Notes under the pieces: model-generated
Seen by the model: the letters and a program-made list of their open reading frames with translations, nothing else
Told to the model about the DNA's origin: nothing
The model's database searches: none
Shown: piece after piece, positions 41,598 through 53,671 of the stretch
How the letters are laid out: every line of letters begins with the position of its first letter
Numbering within the stretch: the first letter of the stretch is position 1
Made by a program: the position numbers and the translations under genes
Origin: Prochlorococcus sp. AG-347-I04
GTDB lineage: Bacteria > Cyanobacteriota > Cyanobacteriia > PCC-6307 > Cyanobiaceae
Assembly: GCA_003281625.1 (NCBI GenBank)
Contig: QCBL01000001.1
Location: 186,001 to 250,000 of the forward strand
Reading direction: 5' to 3'
Length of the DNA: 64,000 bases

Positions 41598-41690
41598 TAG
41601 ATATGAGGAAATTTTAAATGATATAAAATATCTTTTATTTAATCATAAATTAACAACTATTAGTTCATAATTTTAATTTTGCCCACCAAT

Positions 41691-41709
41691 TTAACCAAAA
41701 CTTGGTTAA
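41691..41709. repeat. Inverted repeat TTAACCAA-AAC-TTGGTTAA upstream of the carbamoyltransferase
   Basis: Perfect 8-bp arms. Confidence 0.4.
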
Positions 41710-41822
41710 TTTAAATATTTTCTGTTTGATCCTTTAGTAACCCCATACTCTTGTATCTGTATTGGTATCAGTAGATCTGAAACCTAAGAGAACTCTTTTA
41801 ACTTCTACAGACGAAATAATTA

Positions 41823-41911
41823 CGGAGAGGGAGGGATTCGAACCCTCGACAAAAGTTACCTCCTGTAACTCCTTAGCAGGGAGCCGCTTTCAACCACTCA
41901 GCCACCTCTCC
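41823..41911 (-). tRNA. tRNA-Ser (anticodon GCT)
   Basis: GGAGAGGTGGCTGAGTGGTTGAAAGCGGCTCCCTGCTAAGGAGT...GGTTCGAATCCCTCCCTCTCCG with long variable arm. Confidence 0.95.
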
Positions 41912-41972
41912 AGTTCTTATACATTATCAATTTTTATGCAAACATTCAAAATTTTTTATTTAATCGAAATGT

Positions 41973-43172
41973 CTAATCAACTTGAACTTTCGGTAATCTA
42001 TTTTTAAAAGAACAAAGAATTTCCCAAGGAATAGTATTAGATTCTCTTGCCCAATCAAGAGGAGAAATTGTTTTATCTCCATCAGATCCTAGTAATACCA
42101 TCGTACTGCCAACTTTAATTTCATTCGAACCAGTTATATCTACCATCATTTGATCCATAGTTATAGATCCAACTTGGGGATAAAATTTATTATTATAAAT
42201 GACGTTTATCTTGCCTGAAAGATTTCTTGGCACACCATCTGCATAACCAATACTTAATACTGCTAATTTAGTTTTTCTATAACTTACAAATTTGCCTCCA
42301 TAACTTACACTTACACCTTTATCAATAGTTCTTATAAAAGCTACTTTAACCTTCAAAGATATAGCTGGTTTAAGCAATAAATTTTTATTTGATTTTGATA
42401 AAGGTTTATATCCATACATAGATAATCCAACACGTACCATATGAAAATGGAAATTTTTATTAAGAAGCATTGCCGCTGAATTAGCCAAATGAATCTTGAT
42501 ATTTTTATTTCTATCAACATTAATTTGCTTTAATAATTCCTGAAACTTCTTCCTTTGTAATTGTGTAATACTTTTTGGATCTAATGAGTTGAGTTCATCA
42601 GCAGAGGATAAATGACTATATATTCCTTTTATTAAAATGTTCTCAAAAGATTTTATTTTTTCAAATTGCTGAACAAATTTATCGTATTCAAATCCTAATC
42701 TTGACATTCCGGTATCAACTTTAAGGTGTATGGGAAATTTCGATCCAAAGTGCTTACCAATGTTATTGCAAATTAAACATTCTCTTATACTACTGATAGT
42801 TGGCATAAGATCATTTTTAAAACATATAATAAGATCCCTTTTCGTATAAAGATTTCCGAGGATAAGTATTGGTTTTTTAACTCCAGAAGAACGGAGCTTA
42901 ATGCCTTCATTTAATGTGGCAACACCTAATTGAGATGCTCCACCTTTGATAGCATACTGTGATACTAATTCCGCATCATGTCCATATCCATCAGCTTTAA
43001 CGACTGCCATAAATTGACAATTTTTACTTAATTTTGATCTTAACTGTCTAACGTTTGTTTCTATTGCTTTACCTTTAACTTCAATCCATGCTCTTTGTTT
43101 AAAATCTATATCTTTTTCAAAATTTGGAAATTTGTCAAATTTAAATACCTGATTTGTTTGCCTATTTTGCAT
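41973..43172 (-). CDS. alr: Alanine racemase
   Basis: FMAVVKADGYGHDA (PLP Lys), HLKVDTGMSRLGF, VGSITMDQMMVDIT. Confidence 0.95.
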   Translation of the reverse strand: MQNRQTNQVFKFDKFPNFEKDIDFKQRAWIEVKGKAIETNVRQLRSKLSKNCQFMAVVKADGYGHDAELVSQYAIKGGASQLGVATLNEGIKLRSSGVKKPILILGNLYTKRDLIICFKNDLMPTISSIRECLICNNIGKHFGSKFPIHLKVDTGMSRLGFEYDKFVQQFEKIKSFENILIKGIYSHLSSADELNSLDPKSITQLQRKKFQELLKQINVDRNKNIKIHLANSAAMLLNKNFHFHMVRVGLSMYGYKPLSKSNKNLLLKPAISLKVKVAFIRTIDKGVSVSYGGKFVSYRKTKLAVLSIGYADGVPRNLSGKINVIYNNKFYPQVGSITMDQMMVDITGSNEIKVGSTMVLLGSDGDKTISPLDWARESNTIPWEILCSFKNRLPKVQVD

Positions 43173-43240
43173 TAACTTTGCACAAATATATGCGCTTATT
43201 GAAATATACAGTTAGCATGACATGTAAATTGTATTTTGGC

Positions 43241-43747
43241 ATGGGCCAGACTCTAGTTTTAAATGCATCTTATGAACCTTTAAACATCACTTCCTGGCGA
43301 AGAGCAGTTATTTTGATGATTAAAGGTAAAGCAGAAAGCTTAGAGGAAGATAAAACATATTCAATTCATAGTGGGAAAAAGTTGCCGACAGTTATAAGAC
43401 TTCGTTACTACGTCAAAGTTCCTTTTAGAGAGGTTTCTTTAACGAGAAAAAATATTCTTCTGAGAGACAATAATTCTTGCCAATACTGTAACTATAGAGG
43501 TAGTGACCTATCAATAGATCATGTTTTACCGAGAAGCAGAGGTGGAACAGATAACTGGGAAAATGTTACTACAGCATGTCTAAGATGTAATGTACAAAAA
43601 GGGAATCGAACCCCCGAAGAGGCGAATATGCCCTTAAAACGTAGGCCTTATCGTCCATTAAGTAATCTAAATTTTGAAGCTACAAGACAAATTGACTCTG
43701 GCAAGCATAAAGAATGGAGTAAATATGTAATAGGGGTTGCAATCTAA
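43241..43747 (+). CDS. HNH endonuclease family protein
   Basis: MGQTLVLNASYEPLNITSWRRA; CQYCNYRGSDLSIDHVLPRSRGGTDNWENVTTACLRCNVQKGNRTPEEA; start at 43241 preferred over 43154. Confidence 0.92.
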   Translation: MGQTLVLNASYEPLNITSWRRAVILMIKGKAESLEEDKTYSIHSGKKLPTVIRLRYYVKVPFREVSLTRKNILLRDNNSCQYCNYRGSDLSIDHVLPRSRGGTDNWENVTTACLRCNVQKGNRTPEEANMPLKRRPYRPLSNLNFEATRQIDSGKHKEWSKYVIGVAI

Positions 43748-43757
43748 TAAAAAAATC

Positions 43758-44852
43758 TTAATTTACTTCTTTATTAAAATCTTCCATCATTCTTTTTTGT
43801 TCTTGAGCTATGCATGCATTAATCACTTCTTCTAATTGACCAGCAAGAATTGGCTCAAGAGAAAAATTGGAACCTAATCTATGATCAGTTGTCCTGTTAT
43901 CTTTAAAATTATAAGTTCTGATTTTTTCACTTCTATCACCTGTGCCAACCTGGGAAAGCCTTTGTGATCTCTCTTTTGCATTGGCTTCTTTTAATTGAAT
44001 TTCATACAATTTAGCTCTTAAAATTTCCATTGCTCGTTCGCGATTTTGCAATTGTGATCTTTCTTGAGTACAAAAAACTCTTATTCCTGTAGGCTTGTGG
44101 AGAAGATCAATAGCTGTTTCTACCTTATTAACATTTTGTCCCCCTGCACCTCCTGATCTTGCTGTTCCAACCTCTAGATCTGTTGGATCAATTTTAACTT
44201 CAACAGGATCAGCCTCAGGCATAACGGCAACTGTAGCAGTAGAGGTGTGAACTCTACCTTGTGATTCAGTAGCTGGAACTCTTTGGACTCTATGTACACC
44301 AGCCTCAAATTTAAGTTGACTATATACAGAATCTCCTTTAACAGAGATAACTAACTCCTTAAATCCACCCATATCTGACTCGGAAGCACTAACAGGTTTT
44401 ACAGACCATCCAATTTTTTGTCCATATCTTTCATACATTCTTGCTAAATCGCCGGCCCAGATACAAGCCTCATTACCTCCAGCACCGGCTCTGATTTCTA
44501 ACATTACACTTCTTTCATCTCTTGGGTCTTTTGGCAATAAGGCGATTGTGGTTTTTTGAATCAGTTCATTCTTAGATTCTTCTAGAGTTATTAACTCCTC
44601 ATTTATCAAAGATTCCATTTCTTTATCATTTCTATTCTCTTTTAATAGATTTTTTGAATCTTCGATTTCTTTATCAGTATCAAGCAACTTATTAAAATCG
44701 ATCACCAAAGGCTCTAATTTTGACCTTTCTCTTGCTATTGATTCTAATTTTTTTGGATCATTAGCTATATCAGGATCTGCAAGTTGCACTTCCAAATTAT
44801 CAAAACTTTCTGAAGCAGTTTTCAACCTTGCAATTAATGTTGAGTATTCCAA
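43758..44852 (-). CDS. prfA: Peptide chain release factor 1
   Basis: [37 protein letters not shown]. Confidence 0.98.
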   Translation of the reverse strand: MEYSTLIARLKTASESFDNLEVQLADPDIANDPKKLESIARERSKLEPLVIDFNKLLDTDKEIEDSKNLLKENRNDKEMESLINEELITLEESKNELIQKTTIALLPKDPRDERSVMLEIRAGAGGNEACIWAGDLARMYERYGQKIGWSVKPVSASESDMGGFKELVISVKGDSVYSQLKFEAGVHRVQRVPATESQGRVHTSTATVAVMPEADPVEVKIDPTDLEVGTARSGGAGGQNVNKVETAIDLLHKPTGIRVFCTQERSQLQNRERAMEILRAKLYEIQLKEANAKERSQRLSQVGTGDRSEKIRTYNFKDNRTTDHRLGSNFSLEPILAGQLEEVINACIAQEQKRMMEDFNKEVN

Positions 44853-44879
44853 TTGAAATTGTGCTTAGTTTTGAAAATT

Positions 44880-45140
44880 CTATTTTTTAGAATCTTTTTC
44901 TTCTTTTTGATCTTTTGATGTAGCTGAATTAGCTGAACCCATTCCATATTTTTTCATAAACCTATCAACCCTGCCTTCTGTATCAAGAATCTTTTGAGTT
45001 CCAGTAAAGAAGGGATGATTTCCACTCCAAACATCAACATGTAATTCAGGCTGCGTGGAGCCAGTAGTCATTACAACTTCTCCATTACAAATAACTTTTG
45101 CATCTGGATACCATTTTGGGTGTATTTCTGATTTTGGCAT
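44880..45140 (-). CDS. rpmE: 50S ribosomal protein L31
   Basis: MPKSEIHPKWYPDAKVICNGEVVMTTGSTQPELHVDVWSGNHPFFTGTQ; track start at 45200 rejected. Confidence 0.95.
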   Translation of the reverse strand: MPKSEIHPKWYPDAKVICNGEVVMTTGSTQPELHVDVWSGNHPFFTGTQKILDTEGRVDRFMKKYGMGSANSATSKDQKEEKDSKK

Positions 45141-45153
45141 AATTTTAATTCCT

Positions 45154-45564
45154 TTAACGTTTGGAGAATTGAGGAGCTTTTCTTGCTTTTTTAAGACCAT
45201 ATTTTCTTCTTTCTTTAGCCCTAGGATCTCTACTGAGATGGCCTTCCGTTTTTAGCGGTTTCCTATTGTCAGGAGATAATTCACAAAGTGCTCGAGCTGC
45301 GCCTTGCTTTATAGCATCTGCTTGGCCAGTCAATCCACCACCAAAAACATTTACCAAAATATCATAAGAATTTTCAAGGCCTAATGTTTGCAAAGGTGCT
45401 TTTATTGAATTTAAGTGCAGGGGATTAAAGTTTAAATAATCATCGCCAGAACGACCATTAATTTTTAAAAGTCCATTTCCTGGAATCAAGCGAACTCTAG
45501 CTACTGAAGTTTTTCTTCTTCCAGTTCCCCAATACACAGCTTTGTTTTTTATTTGACTATTCAT
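45154..45564 (-). CDS. rpsI: 30S ribosomal protein S9
   Basis: [16 protein letters not shown]...[24 protein letters not shown]. Confidence 0.98.
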   Translation of the reverse strand: MNSQIKNKAVYWGTGRRKTSVARVRLIPGNGLLKINGRSGDDYLNFNPLHLNSIKAPLQTLGLENSYDILVNVFGGGLTGQADAIKQGAARALCELSPDNRKPLKTEGHLSRDPRAKERRKYGLKKARKAPQFSKR

Positions 45565-45573
45565 TTTGATAAA

Positions 45574-46005
45574 TTAACTATTTAATAATACAGGATTCTG
45601 AGCAGCATGAGGATGATCAGCACCTTTATAGACTTTTAGTTTTTTAAACTGCTGTCTTCCTAAAGAATTATGAGGCAGCATGCCCTTAACAGCTTGCTCG
45701 ATGATTCTTTCAGGAATTCTTTCTTGTAAAGACTCAAATTTTTCAATTTTCATTCCTCCTGGTCTTCCAGAATGTCTCCTGTACAATTTTTGTGATGCTT
45801 TTTTACCTGTTACCTCAATTTTCTCGGCATTTACTACAATGACAAAATCTCCAGTATCTAGATGAGGTGTAAATGTTGGTTTATTCTTACCTCTCAATAC
45901 AGTTGCAATTTCTGTAGCAAGTCTACCAAGCGTCTTATCTTTTGCGTCAACTAAAAACCAATTTCTTTCAATTGTTTCTAAAGATGGAGTAATTGTTTTA
46001 TTCAT
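45574..46005 (-). CDS. rplM: 50S ribosomal protein L13
   Basis: [32 protein letters not shown]. Confidence 0.98.
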   Translation of the reverse strand: MNKTITPSLETIERNWFLVDAKDKTLGRLATEIATVLRGKNKPTFTPHLDTGDFVIVVNAEKIEVTGKKASQKLYRRHSGRPGGMKIEKFESLQERIPERIIEQAVKGMLPHNSLGRQQFKKLKVYKGADHPHAAQNPVLLNS

Positions 46006-46119
46006 TTACCAAATTTCTGCAAATAAATTTAAATTAGTATTAAATTCTACCTTATTGAAGGAATATTAAACAACAGTTTTGAATGATTTAAACAAAAAAT
46101 TCTCTTAATTAAAACTTAC

Positions 46120-46926
46120 TTAGGAAAAACCCTCTATTAAAAATACAGGGAAAAAATCATTGTTATTAATCTTTTTAAAAACATTTTCTTCATAAACAGC
46201 ATTTACAAAACATAACCCCTTAGCTGGAGCAGATTCTTTAACATCATTTTTCTTTTTGTTTACCCATCTATCTGTAAAAATTTCTGGCGATATTTTGTTT
46301 TCTCCAACTAAAACTAGTTGACCAATCATTAAGCGGACCATTCCATATAGAAAACCAGTAGCTTTAATATCAACAAAAATCAAATCTTCAACTCTTTTAA
46401 TATCTATATTTTTTATTTTTGTAATTGAGTTTGTTCTATTACTACCACTTTTCTGAAAAGCAAAAAAATCATGTTCTCCTATCATTTTCTTGGATGCATT
46501 TAACATTAAAACTTCATCTAATACTTTTTGATATCTATGCCATGACCAATTATTGATGAACAAGTTTGGGAATTTACTGTTATTAATGACATATCGATAA
46601 TGTCTATACATTGCTGAATAGCATGCATGCCAACTATCTTTTACCTCAACTGATTCCAAGATCCTAATTGATGAGGGTAAGAGACTATTTAAGACATCAG
46701 AATAACTATTTCCTGGAAGAACACAATCAACATCAAAGTGTACTACTTGACCTGATGCATGAACCCCAGCATCAGTCCTACCTGCTGCAAAAGTCTTTAC
46801 TTTATGATTGGTAATCTTTAAGAGAGCTCTGTCTAAAATTTCTTGAACAGTAGTTGCATTTTTTTGTTTTTGCCAACCTGAATAATGAGTTCCTTCATAT
46901 TGGACTAGTAAAGCTACCCTTTTCAA
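46120..46926 (-). CDS. truA: tRNA pseudouridine(38-40) synthase
   Basis: LVQYEGTHYSGWQKQ, AAGRTDAGVHASGQVVHFD. Confidence 0.96.
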   Translation of the reverse strand: MKRVALLVQYEGTHYSGWQKQKNATTVQEILDRALLKITNHKVKTFAAGRTDAGVHASGQVVHFDVDCVLPGNSYSDVLNSLLPSSIRILESVEVKDSWHACYSAMYRHYRYVINNSKFPNLFINNWSWHRYQKVLDEVLMLNASKKMIGEHDFFAFQKSGSNRTNSITKIKNIDIKRVEDLIFVDIKATGFLYGMVRLMIGQLVLVGENKISPEIFTDRWVNKKKNDVKESAPAKGLCFVNAVYEENVFKKINNNDFFPVFLIEGFS

Positions 46927-46964
46927 AAGTTATTTTTTAGTAAAAGCCCCTTTAATTAACTAAC

Positions 46965-47315
46965 TTAAACAAGCTCGATTATGGCCATCTGAGCGTTATC
47001 ACCTTTTCTAGATACAGTTCTTACTATGCGTGTATAACCACCATCTCTGTCTCCATATCTTTCCTTTGCTTTTTCAAATAATGAATGAACTAATTTTTTA
47101 TCATAAATATATCCAATAGCCCTTCTCCTAGAGGCCAAACTTCCATCTTTAGCAAGTGAAATCATTCTTTCAGCTTCATTTCTTAAAGCTTTAGCACGAG
47201 CTTTTGTTGTAGTTACTCTACCTTCCCTAATTAATTGAGTAGTTAAACCTCGCAAAAGTGCTTTCCTTTGGTCAGCAGGTTTACTTAATAATGGAATTCT
47301 AAGTTGGTGTCTCAT
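46965..47315 (-). CDS. rplQ: 50S ribosomal protein L17
   Basis: [37 protein letters not shown]. Confidence 0.98.
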   Translation of the reverse strand: MRHQLRIPLLSKPADQRKALLRGLTTQLIREGRVTTTKARAKALRNEAERMISLAKDGSLASRRRAIGYIYDKKLVHSLFEKAKERYGDRDGGYTRIVRTVSRKGDNAQMAIIELV

Positions 47316-47329
47316 AATCTTAAAAATTG

Positions 47330-48268
47330 TTAGACAGATGTTCTACTTTGAGGAATAGAAATGCCGATGCGCTCAAGAGCCTCAATTACCTCATCTGCAG
47401 ATTTAGAGCCAAAGTTCTTAATTTCAAGAAGATCTTCATAGCTGAAGCCCATCAAATCCGAAACTGAGTTGACTTGCGCCCTTTTCAAACAATTATATGC
47501 TCTAACGGACAAGTTTAGTTCCTCAAGGGGAATTTGAGCTTCGGGAGATGGTTCAGGTTCCTCAGGAATTTCCTCTACCATTGTAACGGTAGCCAGAGGT
47601 TGAAAGAGTTCTATTAACTGATTTGCAGCTTCAGCAATAGCATCGTCAGGACTTGTTGAACCGTCTGTTACTACCTCCATTTTTAATCTTTCTCTTCCTG
47701 GTCCGCCTTCTGCTACTGCAGTTTCATCAATAGTGAAATTCACTCTCTTCACTGGCATAAACACAGCATCTATTTGAAGTAAATCAATAGCTGTTGTCTC
47801 TTCACTCTTACGATCGACAGGTCTATATCCAACACCTCTTTCAACATGAATTTCCAACTCTAAGTTATGCCCCTCCTGAATAGTCGCGATGGGTTTTTCG
47901 CCATCAACAATTTCAACTTGAGATGAGAATTGAATATCATTCGCCTTCACCTCCATTGGACCACTTGCTACTAACCTACCAATTTCGAGCTCTGGATTAG
48001 TACTATTTAATGATAGTTGCTTGCAATTGAGAAGAATATCCAAAACGTCTTCTCTTACTCCAGGAATAGTGGCATATTCATGATTAATTCCTGCTATTCT
48101 TACTGCAGTAACTGCACTCCCTTCAAGTCCTCCCATAAGGACTCTCCTGAGTGAATTACCTAAAGTTGTAGCTTGTCCCCTTTCTAAAGGGCCAATTAAA
48201 AAAGTTCCTGTTTGGGAGCGATCATCTGCTATTTGATGGTCGATTCTGTCAATCTGGTATTGCAACAC
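47330..48268 (-). CDS. rpoA: RNA polymerase alpha subunit (GTG start)
   Basis: [20 protein letters not shown]-terminal [23 protein letters not shown]. Confidence 0.98.
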   Translation of the reverse strand: MLQYQIDRIDHQIADDRSQTGTFLIGPLERGQATTLGNSLRRVLMGGLEGSAVTAVRIAGINHEYATIPGVREDVLDILLNCKQLSLNSTNPELEIGRLVASGPMEVKANDIQFSSQVEIVDGEKPIATIQEGHNLELEIHVERGVGYRPVDRKSEETTAIDLLQIDAVFMPVKRVNFTIDETAVAEGGPGRERLKMEVVTDGSTSPDDAIAEAANQLIELFQPLATVTMVEEIPEEPEPSPEAQIPLEELNLSVRAYNCLKRAQVNSVSDLMGFSYEDLLEIKNFGSKSADEVIEALERIGISIPQSRTSV

Positions 48269-48321
48269 GGAAAAATAATGAGGTTAAGAGTTTTTTTTGG
48301 GGGGGGGTTGAGAATGGTTAA

Positions 48322-48347
48322 GACCTAAACGCGTCTCCGTTTAGGTC
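48322..48347 (-). promoter_or_regulatory. Perfect 10-bp hairpin spanning the rpsK stop codon
   Basis: GACCTAAACG-GAGACG-CGTTTAGGTC on the minus strand. Confidence 0.65.
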
Positions 48348-48717
48348 TTCTACATCCATTATGAGGTAATGGAGTAACATCTCTTATTAGAGTTATTTCT
48401 AATCCGGCCACTTGTAAAGCTCTTATGGCCGTTTCCCTACCTGCGCCAGGGCCCCTAACTAGTACTTCTATTTGTCTCATACCAACATCAAGTGCCCTTC
48501 TTGCTGCAGCTTCAGCAGCTGTTTGAGCTGCAAATGGTGTACCTTTACGAGCGCCCTTAAAACCACTTGCCCCTGCCGAAGACCAAGAAATTACTTGACC
48601 AGAGGTGTCAGTAATTGAGACAATTGTATTATTAAATGTGCTTTGTATATGTACCACACCATTAGGTACATTACGTTTAGATTTCTTTGAACCTGTTTTT
48701 TTTACTGTAGCTGCCAT
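48325..48717 (-). CDS. rpsK: 30S ribosomal protein S11
   Basis: [47 protein letters not shown]. Confidence 0.98.
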   Translation of the reverse strand: MAATVKKTGSKKSKRNVPNGVVHIQSTFNNTIVSITDTSGQVISWSSAGASGFKGARKGTPFAAQTAAEAAARRALDVGMRQIEVLVRGPGAGRETAIRALQVAGLEITLIRDVTPLPHNGCRRPKRRRV

Positions 48718-48759
48718 TTTTTTAATTTAATACTTCAATTTGTAAATAGATTTAGTTAA

Positions 48760-49125
48760 TTATTTTTTTCTTCCAGCAACTGTTTTCCTAGAACCCCTTC
48801 TTGTTCTTGCATTGGTTCTAGTTCTTTGTCCTCTAACTGGAAGACTCATTCTGTGTCTTCTTCCTCTTACACACCCTATATCTTGTAGACGTTTTAAAGC
48901 CATTCCCTCTTTTCTTCTCAAGTCTCCTTCTAAAGTAAATTCTTCTGTGGCACCTCTTAGTTTTTGCACATCAGAATCTGAAAGGTCTTTGACGCGAGTA
49001 TCAGGGTTTACCCCCGTATTAGCAAGAATTAGCTTTGATCTTGTTAGACCAATTCCATAAACGTATGTAAGTGCAATTTCAACTCGCTTTTCGCGAGGTA
49101 TGTCAATTCCTGCAATCCTGGCCAC
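48760..49125 (-). CDS. rpsM: 30S ribosomal protein S13
   Basis: [26 protein letters not shown]. Confidence 0.98.
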   Translation of the reverse strand: MARIAGIDIPREKRVEIALTYVYGIGLTRSKLILANTGVNPDTRVKDLSDSDVQKLRGATEEFTLEGDLRRKEGMALKRLQDIGCVRGRRHRMSLPVRGQRTRTNARTRRGSRKTVAGRKK

Positions 49126-49166
49126 GTGTTTTGAATAAGTAAAAGTTTGAATTTAAGGGTTGAAAA

Positions 49167-49283
49167 TTAACCCTGACGCTGTTTATTGCGAGGTCTTTTC
49201 TTGTTAATAACATAGATTTTACCTCTTCTCCTCACGATCTGATCGTCAGGACTAATTTTTTTGACTGAAGATCTGACCTTCAT
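49167..49283 (-). CDS. rpmJ: 50S ribosomal protein L36 (not in ORF track)
   Basis: Read by eye: [38 protein letters not shown]. Confidence 0.95.
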   Translation of the reverse strand: MKVRSSVKKISPDDQIVRRRGKIYVINKKRPRNKQRQG

Positions 49284-49328
49284 AGGGGTTTAACAAATAA
49301 AACGTTAATACTTTATTCTACATCATCA

Positions 49329-49877
49329 TCAAGCCATTTTTTGTTTGATATCAGAGGAAAGGGTTTTTAAATCTCTATCAGCATCAATATATTCTAACAA
49401 TGAGAGGTCTTTAAAATATTGAATCAATGGTTCTGTAGTTTTTTTATAAATGTCAACTCGTTTTCTAATTGTCTCTTCGGTATCATCTTTTCTCCCTCTT
49501 AAAAGCAAACGCTTAATTAGTACTTTTTCTGGAATATCTAAATAAAAAACCACTTGCAAAGGTTGATTTATTTCAGTTAAAACCTCATTCAATGAATTTG
49601 CTTGAGATAAATTTCGTGGGTAACCATCTAAAATCCAACCTTTATTATTCTGGATTAAATTTTGTCTTACTATCTTTAATACAAGTTCATCACTAACAAG
49701 TTCCCCTCGATTCATAATATCTTTTACAAGGATACCAAGTTTAGTATTCATTTCGATTTCTTTCCTTAATAATTCACCAGTAGAAAGGTGTAAGTAAGAA
49801 TTAGTTTGACTTAGTAATGCCGCTTGAGTCCCTTTCCCTGCTCCAGGAGCTCCTAAAAATAGTATATGTTTTTTCAT
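49329..49877 (-). CDS. adk: Adenylate kinase
   Basis: [30 protein letters not shown]. Confidence 0.96.
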   Translation of the reverse strand: MKKHILFLGAPGAGKGTQAALLSQTNSYLHLSTGELLRKEIEMNTKLGILVKDIMNRGELVSDELVLKIVRQNLIQNNKGWILDGYPRNLSQANSLNEVLTEINQPLQVVFYLDIPEKVLIKRLLLRGRKDDTEETIRKRVDIYKKTTEPLIQYFKDLSLLEYIDADRDLKTLSSDIKQKMA

Positions 49878-51196
49878 TAATTATTAATTAGTCCCTCATA
49901 CCTTTGTGAAATAACATAAGTCTGAATTTGCTTAGCAGTATCAATAGCAACACCCACAAGAATAAGTAATGAAGTTGCGCCTAAACCCTGAAAGGTTTGA
50001 ACATTCGTCGCTCTTTCTACTGCAGCTGGGATTATAGCTACTGAACCCAGAAATAATCCTCCCAATAATGTCAACCTATTTTGTATGCCTGATAGGTAGT
50101 TTGCTGTATTAGTTCCTGGTCTAACTCCTGGTATAGCTACTCCTCCTTTCTTTAAATTTGAAGCTACATCAACTGGATTAATAGTAAGAGAAGCATAAAA
50201 ATAGGAGAACCCCAATATCAAGGAGAAGAATGTAAGAGCATATGGCCATGGATTAGAAGATCCTGGATTTAGACTACTGGCTAACTTGATTAAGACTGGA
50301 TTGCCTGTAACATTTGCAATAGTAATAGGCAAAAAGATCAAAGCAGATGCAAATATGATAGGCATTACTCCTCCTGCATTTAATTTCAAAGGTAAATAAC
50401 TTTGCCTTGTAGGAAGTAATGTTGAATTCCCTATCTGCCTTTTTGCACTAACAATAGGGATACGCCTTGCCCCCTCTTGGACAAAAATTATCCCAACTAT
50501 AGTCAATAAAAACACTCCAAGTAAAACTGCAATACCTAAAACATCTCCCCTATCACCAGTTTGAGCTTTTTCAATGGTTGAACTTAGAGCCTTAGGTAAA
50601 GTCGAAACAATATTCAAAAAAATTACCAATGAAGCTCCTTGACCAATCCCTTTCTCCGTAATAATTTCACTAAACCACATAACTAACATTGAGCCTGTAA
50701 CTAGGGCAATAGAGGTTTGCAAGACAAATGTAGTTTCACTTATTCCCTGAATTGCATATTGTCTAAGAATTAAAGAAAAAATGATACTCTGCAAAAAACC
50801 CCACCCTAAGGAAACATATCTAGTAATTTGAGCAATCTTTCTTCTACCTGCCTCTCCCTCATTTTTTTGTAAATCTTCAAGAACAGGTAATGAAGCTGTT
50901 AAAAGCTGAATAATAATTGATGCATTGATAAAAGGAAGGATGCCCAATGCAAATATTCCTAGAGTTGAAATTCCCCCGCCAGTAAAAATATCTAAAAAAC
51001 CAATTAATTGACCGCCTTGGTCTATAAAACTTCTAAAAGCAACTCTATCTATTCCAGGCATTGGAATAAATATTCCCAGCCTAACTAATAAGAGAAGTCC
51101 TAAAGTTGTTAAAACTCTATTCCTTAACTCTTTATTTAAAAATAATTGAGAAAGTATTTCAGTAGCGCTGGGATTTCTACTTTTGTTAACAAACAT
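49877..51196 (-). CDS. secY: Preprotein translocase subunit SecY
   Basis: [10 protein letters not shown], multi-[15 protein letters not shown]. Confidence 0.97.
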   Translation of the reverse strand: MFVNKSRNPSATEILSQLFLNKELRNRVLTTLGLLLLVRLGIFIPMPGIDRVAFRSFIDQGGQLIGFLDIFTGGGISTLGIFALGILPFINASIIIQLLTASLPVLEDLQKNEGEAGRRKIAQITRYVSLGWGFLQSIIFSLILRQYAIQGISETTFVLQTSIALVTGSMLVMWFSEIITEKGIGQGASLVIFLNIVSTLPKALSSTIEKAQTGDRGDVLGIAVLLGVFLLTIVGIIFVQEGARRIPIVSAKRQIGNSTLLPTRQSYLPLKLNAGGVMPIIFASALIFLPITIANVTGNPVLIKLASSLNPGSSNPWPYALTFFSLILGFSYFYASLTINPVDVASNLKKGGVAIPGVRPGTNTANYLSGIQNRLTLLGGLFLGSVAIIPAAVERATNVQTFQGLGATSLLILVGVAIDTAKQIQTYVISQRYEGLINN

Positions 51197-51225
51197 TTTG
51201 AAGCTTAAATAAAATTTTTGTAAAT

Positions 51226-51684
51226 TTATTTATAGTCTAGAAGCTCGCAAGATCCACCCGCATCCTCAATTTTTTGTTTTGCAACTTTAGTAAAAGCATG
51301 GGCTTGGACTTGTAACTTTACATTAAGTTCACCATTACCAAGGATTTTTAAAGGAAATTTTGGTTTAAAAATCAATCCTTTTTTAACTAATGAGTCGAGA
51401 TTAACAACTTCATTATCATTGAAATCATTTAATTTATCTAATTTGATTATGGAAAAGTTCTTTTGATTAATGATTTCAAAATGCTTTAACTTTGGAACTC
51501 TTCTATATAAGGGCATTTGGCCACCTTCAAAACCTGGACGTGTAGGTCTTCCAGAACGTGACTTTTGTCCCCTCATTCCAAAACCACATGAAGCACCCTG
51601 ACCAGCTGCGATACCTCTACCCTTTCTTAATTTTTTCTTTCTAGAGCCGGAGTTTGATTTAAGTGTATTTAATGTTGAAGTCAT
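51226..51684 (-). CDS. rplO: 50S ribosomal protein L15
   Basis: [29 protein letters not shown]. Confidence 0.97.
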   Translation of the reverse strand: MTSTLNTLKSNSGSRKKKLRKGRGIAAGQGASCGFGMRGQKSRSGRPTRPGFEGGQMPLYRRVPKLKHFEIINQKNFSIIKLDKLNDFNDNEVVNLDSLVKKGLIFKPKFPLKILGNGELNVKLQVQAHAFTKVAKQKIEDAGGSCELLDYK

Positions 51685-51689
51685 AATTT

Positions 51690-52310
51690 TTAAGAGTAGA
51701 GCTGTTCAAGTGAGATACCTCTCTCCCTTGAAACAGTTTTATGTGTTCTTAATTGAGAAAGAGCTACCATGGCAGCTCTTGCATTATTCAAAGGTGTTTT
51801 GCTGCCCAATCTTTTTGCCAAGACATTCTTTATACCAGCTAATTCTAGAACCGTTCTAATTGAACCACCAGCAATTACCCCTGTACCTGGAGCGGCAGGC
51901 CTAATCAGCACGTTAGCAGCGCCATCACTACCTAAAGATAATGTTGGTATTGAATTATTTGGCGTTAATGGAACTCTAACAAGATTCTTTTTACCATCAG
52001 AAACTCCCTTTCTAACTGCACCAATGACATCACCAGCTTTACCAACCCCAACTCCAACTTGGCCTTTTTCATTACCAACAACAACTATTGCTCTAAAACT
52101 CATTTTTTTTCCGCCCTTAACAGTTTTCGATACGCGTCTTATTTGAACAACCCTTTCTTGCCAATCAGAATCTCTTTCAAGATTTTTTGAATCACCTCTT
52201 CTATTTCTTTTTCGATCATTACGATTATTCTTTTTTTGTTCTACGGGCATAGCTCCAGGAACGTTATCGTTATTGGATTGAATTTCTTTTTTTGTTGGAG
52301 TGTCAGTCAT
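51690..52310 (-). CDS. rpsE: 30S ribosomal protein S5
   Basis: [39 protein letters not shown]. Confidence 0.98.
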   Translation of the reverse strand: MTDTPTKKEIQSNNDNVPGAMPVEQKKNNRNDRKRNRRGDSKNLERDSDWQERVVQIRRVSKTVKGGKKMSFRAIVVVGNEKGQVGVGVGKAGDVIGAVRKGVSDGKKNLVRVPLTPNNSIPTLSLGSDGAANVLIRPAAPGTGVIAGGSIRTVLELAGIKNVLAKRLGSKTPLNNARAAMVALSQLRTHKTVSRERGISLEQLYS

Positions 52311-52326
52311 AGTAATAAATTAAGAG

Positions 52327-52695
52327 TTAGAATACCAGGCCAGCTTCACGAGCAGCGTCTGCAAGTGCCTTTACTCTGCCGTGATATAAGTTACCTCCAC
52401 GGTCAAAAATTACTTGCTTAATACCTTTTTTTATCGCTCTCTTTGCTAATAATTTTCCGACAATGGAAGAAGAATTACAATCAGCAGGTAATTTCTCAGA
52501 TTTTTCTCTTATTTCCTTATCAACAGTTGAAGCTGAGCAAATAGTTACTTGAGCGCTATCATCTATGACCTGGGCATAAATATGGTTATTAGAGCGAAAA
52601 ACAGATAGTCTTGGACGCGTTGCATCACCAATTAAGAATCTTCTTAATCTTCTATGTCTTTTTTGGGTTTGTAATTTTCTGGAAAGTTTGGTCAT
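52327..52695 (-). CDS. rplR: 50S ribosomal protein L18
   Basis: [46 protein letters not shown]. Confidence 0.97.
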   Translation of the reverse strand: MTKLSRKLQTQKRHRRLRRFLIGDATRPRLSVFRSNNHIYAQVIDDSAQVTICSASTVDKEIREKSEKLPADCNSSSIVGKLLAKRAIKKGIKQVIFDRGGNLYHGRVKALADAAREAGLVF

Positions 52696-52708
52696 TTTTT
52701 AATTCGAA

Positions 52709-53248
52709 TTATTTTTTGCCAGATTTACCAGCTTTTCTGAGAATTCTCTCATCATGGTATTTAATTCCTTTTCCTTTATAGGGCTCTGGAGGTCTAATTG
52801 ATCTGATTTTTGCTGCTTCATTGCCAACAATTTCCTTATCAATTCCAGATACGGTAACGTTTGTATTACTCTCAACTTTGTATGTTATACCATCAGGGGG
52901 GGTCATTTCTACAGGATGACTATATCCTGCACTTACAACAAGATTTTTACCTTTTACTTGTGCTCTTGATCCAACGCCAACAATTTCTAGTTTCTTTGAA
53001 AAACCTTGAGTTACCCCTTCAACCATATTTGCAATTAAGGCTCTACATAAACCATGTCTCTGCCTTGAATATATTTTGGTTGTAGTAGGACTTACGACAA
53101 CAGTATTATCTTTCTTATCGAAACTAACTCCCTCAGGCATGAGACGTTTTAACTCACCCTTTGGGCCTTTAACTGTAACTGTTAATCCATCAAAATCAAC
53201 TGTAACTTTCTCTGGAATAAGTACTGGTGTTTTTCCGATTCTTGACAT
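52709..53248 (-). CDS. rplF: 50S ribosomal protein L6
   Basis: [27 protein letters not shown]. Confidence 0.98.
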   Translation of the reverse strand: MSRIGKTPVLIPEKVTVDFDGLTVTVKGPKGELKRLMPEGVSFDKKDNTVVVSPTTTKIYSRQRHGLCRALIANMVEGVTQGFSKKLEIVGVGSRAQVKGKNLVVSAGYSHPVEMTPPDGITYKVESNTNVTVSGIDKEIVGNEAAKIRSIRPPEPYKGKGIKYHDERILRKAGKSGKK

Positions 53249-53260
53249 AATTAATTCTCC

Positions 53261-53662
53261 TTAATAAACATAGCAGAGGACTTCGCCGCCAATGCCTTGC
53301 TTCCTAGCATCGCGATCACTCATAACGCCTTTAGAGGTTGAAATTATGGCAACTCCAAGACCTCCAAGAACTTTTGGTAAACTTCTAGTATTTTTATATA
53401 TTCTCAAACCAGGTTTACTAACTCTTTGCATGGATCGAATAGTAGGAAATTTGTTTTTACCACTATATTTGAGACCGAGTATTATTTGTGATTTATAACC
53501 TTCACCTTCCTCATTAATATCAGAAATGAATCCCTCTTTTTGAAGTACTTTGGCGATACTTAAGGACATTTTTGAACCTGGGATAGTTGTGGTTGTATGC
53601 TTTTTTTGACTCGCATTTCTAATTCGAGTAAGCATATCTGAAATAGGATCGTGATTTGACAT
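53261..53662 (-). CDS. rpsH: 30S ribosomal protein S8
   Basis: [47 protein letters not shown]. Confidence 0.98.
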   Translation of the reverse strand: MSNHDPISDMLTRIRNASQKKHTTTTIPGSKMSLSIAKVLQKEGFISDINEEGEGYKSQIILGLKYSGKNKFPTIRSMQRVSKPGLRIYKNTRSLPKVLGGLGVAIISTSKGVMSDRDARKQGIGGEVLCYVY

Positions 53663-53671
53663 AGTTTTAAT

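Noticed and set aside
41762-42007. 81-aa ORF REGFEPSTKVTSCNSLAGSRFQPLSHLS
   Set aside because: It is the antisense translation of tRNA-Ser(GCT), a classic spurious ORF
52861-53085. Antisense ORF within rplF (also similar ones in rplP, rplN, rpsM, rpsE, rpsH)
   Set aside because: Antisense shadows of ribosomal genes with no coding evidence
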